Origin: Gilliamella sp. wkB108 | GTDB taxonomy: Bacteria; Pseudomonadota; Gammaproteobacteria; Enterobacterales; Orbaceae | Length of the DNA: 64,000 nucleotides | Assembly: GCF_001690195.1 (NCBI RefSeq) | Contig: NZ_LZGM01000016.1 | Coordinates: forward strand, 1 to 64,000 | Direction: 5' to 3' | Made by a program: the position numbers and the translations under genes | Shown here: in pieces, positions 60,113 to 64,000 of the stretch | How the letters are laid out: each line of letters opens with the position of its first letter | How positions within the stretch are numbered: position 1 is the stretch's first letter | Notes under the pieces: generated by a model | What the model was told of the DNA's origin: nothing | The model's input: only the letters and a program-made list of their open reading frames with translations | Databases searched by the model: none

Positions 60113-60961
60113 TTAACATTCATTAACAACTAATTGTTCTTGAATACCTAATTTTTCTATGCCTAAACGAACCTTTTGTCCTGCTTTTAAAAATACTGGT
60201 TCGGGTTTAATGCCAAGACCAACACCCGGAGGTGTGCCGGTTGAAATAATATCGCCGGGTTGTAAGCTCATAAATTGACTAACATAACTAATGATCTGCT
60301 TAACATTAAAAATCATATTACTGGTATTACTATGTTGATAACGTTTACCGTCTACTTCTAACCATAATTCAAGTTGTTGTGGATCGCTAATTTCATCAGC
60401 CGTTACTAGCCAAGGACCAATAGGCCCAAAACTATCACAGCCTTTACCTTTATCCCAAGTTCCACCGCGATTTTTTTGATAATCTCGTTCAGATACATCA
60501 TTTACCACACAATATCCAGCCACATAAGATAATGAATCTTGTTCTTGAATATATTTGCCTTCTTTCCCTATGATAATACCCAGTTCAACTTCCCAATCGG
60601 TATGTGTCGAACCTCTTGGTAACACAATGTTATCATTGGGTCCGCTTATCGCACTGGTCCATTTATTGAAAATGACAGGTTCTTTAGGTATTTGCGCACC
60701 GGTCTCTTTGGCATGATCGCGGTAATTTAAACCGATACAGATAAATTTGCCCACTTTACCGACACAAGGGGCTATACGCTCAGCATGATTAATTACTGGT
60801 AAGGTATCAATATCGACTTGGCTAATTTTAGTTAGTGCATTGTTAGCTAGGGTTTGGGCATCAATATCTGCAATTATCGCGCTGAGATCGCGAAGTTGAT
60901 CTTTATCATCTAAAATAGCTGGTTTTTCTTGTCCTTTTAAACCATAACGCAGTAGTCGCAT
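60113..60961 (-). CDS. Fumarylacetoacetate hydrolase family protein
   Basis: I start at the ATG at 60961 (MRLLRYGLKGQEKPAIL), which has GGGAG upstream. The 282-residue protein has the FAH-family signatures: GLNYRDHAKETG near 76, the metal ligands in DWEVELGIIIG near 122, NDVSERDYQ near 150 and ISTGTPPGVGLG near 241. Members split or isomerise C-C bonds of keto acids (for example ureidoglycolate lyase-like or 2-keto-3-deoxyfuconate lyase-like). The substrate is unknown. It diverges from an IclR regulator. Confidence 0.85.
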   Translation of the reverse strand: MRLLRYGLKGQEKPAILDDKDQLRDLSAIIADIDAQTLANNALTKISQVDIDTLPVINHAERIAPCVGKVGKFICIGLNYRDHAKETGAQIPKEPVIFNKWTSAISGPNDNIVLPRGSTHTDWEVELGIIIGKEGKYIQEQDSLSYVAGYCVVNDVSERDYQKNRGGTWDKGKGCDSFGPIGPWLVTADEISDPQQLELWLEVDGKRYQHSNTSNMIFNVKQIISYVSQFMSLQPGDIISTGTPPGVGLGIKPEPVFLKAGQKVRLGIEKLGIQEQLVVNEC

Positions 60962-61177
60962 AGTTTTCTCCCTTAATGAATAGAGCGTTGATAGCAATAA
61001 AATATCCTATCGGTTATTTGATATATCATCCTAATTTGCAATAGATCTGATTTGATTAAATCTTGCCTTATTTTAACTAAAAAAATCAACGCTAGTTATA
61101 TTATTTTGATTGATACTTTTAAATTGAGATAGTGACTAATAATTTTTGGTTATTTATCGCTATTTTATTCAGCACAA

Positions 61178-61342
61178 TTCGCATATATGAATCACTATTT
61201 ACATATGCGAACTATTTTTACGAGCTTCGTCATATTTTTAATATTTAATAATGAGTTACATTGATTATGCGAAATTAGCAGATAAAATCGTAAATATAAA
61301 AGGATGACGATTTTGTGATAACTAAAGGTTCGTATATATGAA
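61178..61342. promoter_or_regulatory. Repeated palindromic sites around the iclR start
   Basis: TTCGCATATATGAA (61178-61191) and TTCGTATATATGAA (61329-61342) differ at one base. The second contains the ATG start of the iclR gene. In between are TTACATATGCGAA (61199-61211) and TTATGCGAA (61265-61273), inverted copies of the same half. TTCGCATAT and ATATGCGAA (61178-61186, 61203-61211) form perfect 9-base arms. The set lies in the 376-base divergent gap (60962-61337), which holds no other gene. Confidence 0.65.
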
Positions 61343-62138
61343 CAATCATCTAGGGTTCAAATTAAATAAGTCTGCTGCACGAACAATAGATTTATTACTT
61401 TTGTTAGCCAATAGTAAAGATTATTTAACACTCAATGATATTGTTGAAGCGTTGAATTTACCAAAGAGTAGTGCATTTGAACTCATACAGACACTCTCTT
61501 ATAAAGGGATCATAGAACAAAAAGATCCTCATTATAAAAAGTATGGTTTAAGTTTACTGACTTTTGAAATTAGCAGTGCAATTATTCGTGATATGGGAAT
61601 AGCAGATGTAGCTAGACCTTTTATCCAAGAGTTAAATCGGCAAACAGGTAGTACCGTTTTTCTTGGAATTGAAGATAAAGGAAAAATTGTTTATATCGAT
61701 AAAGCTGAAAACCATTCAATAATGAAACCTACAGCAAAATTAGGTTCTCGTCGCTACTTACATACAACAGGTTTAGGAAAAGGACTTTTGTGTGCTTTTC
61801 AGGATGAAAAAATAGTAAAAATTTTAGGTGAAGAACCTTATCCAAGTAAAACACCTTTATCAAAAACCAATGCGCAAGAAGTACTTGCTGATGCTAATGC
61901 AACCAGAAATAGAGGTTATGCCATTGATGATAGGGAAGATAATTTAGAAATGTACTGTATAAGTTCAGTTATTCGCAACCACGATAATGAACCCATAGCC
62001 TCTTTGAGTGTTGCCAGTTTATATAGTGGTATGACAGAAGATAAAGAAAAATTAATAGCTGGATTTGTTAAAAATACCGCCTTACAAATTTCTAAAAAAA
62101 TGGGGTTTACCAAGAATAATTTATACAAACTGTTTTGA
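61338..62138 (+). CDS. IclR-family transcription regulator
   Basis: The 266-residue protein has an N-terminal winged helix (LNDIVEALNLPKSSAFELIQTL near 37-58, in parts) and an IclR effector domain (RRYLHTTGLGKGLLCAF near 141, EDNLEMYCISSVI near 197). It lies 104 bases before a mannose-family PTS operon and opposite the FAH-family gene, both likely targets. It is not close to the KdgR at 13717, so the inducer is probably different. Confidence 0.88.
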   Translation: MNNHLGFKLNKSAARTIDLLLLLANSKDYLTLNDIVEALNLPKSSAFELIQTLSYKGIIEQKDPHYKKYGLSLLTFEISSAIIRDMGIADVARPFIQELNRQTGSTVFLGIEDKGKIVYIDKAENHSIMKPTAKLGSRRYLHTTGLGKGLLCAFQDEKIVKILGEEPYPSKTPLSKTNAQEVLADANATRNRGYAIDDREDNLEMYCISSVIRNHDNEPIASLSVASLYSGMTEDKEKLIAGFVKNTALQISKKMGFTKNNLYKLF

Positions 62139-62241
62139 TGTAAAAATTATATTTTTCAATTAATTAAATAATAAAAGATATATTTGTTATTGGTGACAAT
62201 ATGTTGTGATGGAAATTAATAACAATTTTGAGGAGTTATTT

Positions 62242-62982
62242 ATGATTCAAGCACTTTTAATGTCTATAGTCGCTGTCTTTAATGGTGTTCAATGGCCTGT
62301 AGGATGGTACTTTTTCCGTGAGCCTGCCATGGCAGGATTATGGGTCGGATTAATTTATGGAAACCCAGAACAAGGGGTTTTGATTGGTGCAACCATTAGT
62401 ATTTCGTATTTGGGGTGGATTTCAACTGGTGGCGCAAATGCCTCTGATATGTATTGGGCTGGATTGTTAGGAACGTTTGTGACCATGCAAGCGGGAATGG
62501 ATATCTCAACGGCGGTCGCTTTTGCAATTCCAATAGGTCTCTTGGGTAACTATGTTCATATAGCTTATATGACGTTAGCTTCTTTTTGGCCAGGCAAAAT
62601 GGACAACCTTGCCAAACAAGGTAAATGGCGGCAAATAAGATGGATTCAATTATTTGGTGGACCATTGATTGTTATTTTTGTAAGAGCAATTCCTGTTTTT
62701 CTAATAAGTTATTTTGGTGCTGATTATATCAAATTACTCATCTCGTTTATTCCTGATTGGGCTATGGATGGCTTATCGGCAGCCGGCAAAATTTTACCTG
62801 CACTTGGTATGTCAATGTTAATGAAGTTTATGCTCAAAAAAGAGTTACTACCATTTTTAATTTTGGGCTTCGCTTTTGCTGCTTATACCGGAATGAATGA
62901 CCTTTTATTCTATGCCTTAATTGGTAGTTGTATTGCTTATATTATGACCCGATTAGGTTATACATTAGCAACAAATAGATAA
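62242..62982 (+). CDS. Mannose-family PTS transporter subunit IIC
   Basis: I start at the ATG at 62242 (MIQALLMSIVAVFNGVQWP) with GAGGAG six bases upstream; an earlier ATG at 62206 lacks a ribosome site. The 246-residue protein has several membrane segments and family marks (GLWVGLIYGNPEQGVLIGA near 36, YLGWISTGGANASDMYWA near 58). IIC forms the sugar channel with IID. The sugar cannot be told from sequence; the family includes mannose, N-acetylgalactosamine and disaccharide transporters. Confidence 0.9.
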   Translation: MIQALLMSIVAVFNGVQWPVGWYFFREPAMAGLWVGLIYGNPEQGVLIGATISISYLGWISTGGANASDMYWAGLLGTFVTMQAGMDISTAVAFAIPIGLLGNYVHIAYMTLASFWPGKMDNLAKQGKWRQIRWIQLFGGPLIVIFVRAIPVFLISYFGADYIKLLISFIPDWAMDGLSAAGKILPALGMSMLMKFMLKKELLPFLILGFAFAAYTGMNDLLFYALIGSCIAYIMTRLGYTLATNR

Positions 62983-63015
62983 AAAGATATTAACTAAAGT
63001 AATAAGGAATTTTGT

Positions 63016-63837
63016 ATGACAAATTCAATTTTAACCAAAGGTGATGTGAAAAAAGCAGCAGTTACTTGGTTTTTTACTTCCCATTTAACCTACAACTATC
63101 AACGATTACAAGCAGGTGCATTAGCAACATTAATGGGGCCTGTATTAAACAAATTGTATAAAGGAGACAATGCCAAAATTAGTGAAGGTCTGGAAAGACA
63201 TATGCTGTTTTTTAATTCAGAGCCACGTATAGGTTCTATTATTCCCGGAATATCGGTTGCTTTAGAAGAAGGAATGGCTACCGAAGAAGGGGAAAATGTT
63301 GATCATACTTTAGTAACTAATATTAAAACCGCTTTAATGGGACCTCTAGCTGGTATTGGCGATACATTATGGTCGGGCTTATTAAAGCAAATTGTATTAA
63401 GTATATTTCTCGGCTGGGCTTTATTAGGAAATATCTGGGCGCCAATTGCCTGTGCCATATTGTTATTTAGTTTAGATTTTACCATTACCTATAAATTGTT
63501 TCTGCGAGGTTATGAATTTGGTATGGAATCAGTTGAGAAGTTTCTCGATTCTAATTTTGTCAAAAATATCACCTCTGCCTTAGGAATCGTCGGCTTAATA
63601 TGCTTAGGTGCTATGATTGTTAAATATGTATCCATTAATACAGTATTAAAAATCGAATTAGAAACAGGAACATTAAATCTTAGAAGCTTACTCGATAAAT
63701 TAATTCCTTACATTATTCCACTCAGTGCCACTATTTTAGGTTTCTGGTTACAAGTTAAAGGTAAAAGTATCAACATGGTTTTGCTCGTGCTTTTTGTGCT
63801 TGGCTTTATTGGTGGGGCAACCGGTATATTAGGTTAA
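63016..63837 (+). CDS. Mannose-family PTS transporter subunit IID
   Basis: The 273-residue protein has the IID signatures: the soluble N-terminal part with TSHLTYNYQRLQAGALA near 18-34, HMLFFNSEPRIGSIIPG near 62-78, GMATEEGENVD near 85, and GPLAGIGDTLWSG near 108. Membrane segments follow. It is 33 bases after the IIC gene and precedes the IIA gene. Confidence 0.92.
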   Translation: MTNSILTKGDVKKAAVTWFFTSHLTYNYQRLQAGALATLMGPVLNKLYKGDNAKISEGLERHMLFFNSEPRIGSIIPGISVALEEGMATEEGENVDHTLVTNIKTALMGPLAGIGDTLWSGLLKQIVLSIFLGWALLGNIWAPIACAILLFSLDFTITYKLFLRGYEFGMESVEKFLDSNFVKNITSALGIVGLICLGAMIVKYVSINTVLKIELETGTLNLRSLLDKLIPYIIPLSATILGFWLQVKGKSINMVLLVLFVLGFIGGATGILG

Positions 63838-63873
63838 TTAGTGATATTTCGATCATTATATTAAGGAATAAAG

Positions 63874-64000
63874 ATGATTAATATTTTTATATTTACTCAT
63901 GGCTCATTAAGTGTAGCTCTAAAGGAAAATGCCAGAGTGTTTTTTGGTGATGAAGTAGAAAGTATCGTTACTTTTCCATTTAATCCACAAGATAACTTGG
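63874..64000 (+). CDS. Mannose-family PTS subunit IIA, partial
   Basis: The frame starts MINIFIFTHGSLSVALKENA after AAGGA and runs off the right edge after about 42 residues. The FTHGSLS segment matches the phospho-His motif of mannose-family IIA domains. The IIB subunit is not yet seen and may follow. Confidence 0.85.
   Translation, partial: MINIFIFTHGSLSVALKENARVFFGDEVESIVTFPFNPQDNL

Overview
The window looks like a low-GC gammaproteobacterial chromosome. The best guess is the family Orbaceae, close to the insect-gut genus Gilliamella. This rests on gammaproteobacterial proteins and gene orders (tsaE-amiB-mutL-miaA-hfq-hflXKC-purA, mrdA-rodA-dacA, rpsB-tsf-pyrH-frr, coaBC-dut-slmA), AT-rich DNA, and plant-sugar functions (pectin fragments, sucrose). 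Genus and species are inference; the partial 16S gene at the left edge could settle them.

Layout. Positions 1-448 are the 5' end of a 16S rRNA gene on the minus strand, with its leader and a strong promoter. Positions 749-11461 are a minus-strand block: purT, purA, hflC, hflK, hflX, hfq, miaA, mutL, an amidase and tsaE. Positions 11598-13707 hold tusB, tsaC and anmK on the plus strand. Positions 13717-17927 form a pectin-fragment locus (kdgR, kdgF, kduD, ogl and a DhuI-type isomerase) with CRP and KdgR sites between ogl and the isomerase gene. hda and a HAD phosphatase follow, then the likely replication origin (about 19.96-20.25 kb), then mnmG and rsmG.

The strand pattern supports this origin. 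Most genes to its left run leftward and most to its right run rightward as far as about 39 kb. The right side carries amiC (reverse), miaB, a zinc-ribbon gene, ybeZ, mrdA-rodA-dacA, rpsB-tsf-pyrH-frr, a lipoprotein, deoC-deoR and dxr.

From 39 kb the strands are mixed. There is a sucrose regulon of the non-PTS type (acetyltransferase, cscK, cscA, cscR, cscB), then cysE, mscS, slmA-dut-coaBC, recN, mntH with a Fur box, a YagU-like protein, metE, metF, an initiator tRNA, the joined remnants of an AraC regulator and an MFS transporter, a GFA-family protein, a secreted protein, an FAH-family enzyme, and an IclR regulator beside a mannose-family PTS that runs off the right edge.

The most notable observations are: probable AUU start codons for hda and mrdA; a 37-38 bp intergenic repeat present four times; hda lying beside the origin; a dense belt of GATC sites from the origin into mnmG; two tandem DeoR operators before deoC; a DhuI-type isomerase in place of KduI; a deletion junction joining two broken divergent genes; and a set of palindromic sites around an iclR gene, one covering its start codon. 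I saw no CRISPR array, prophage or insertion sequence.
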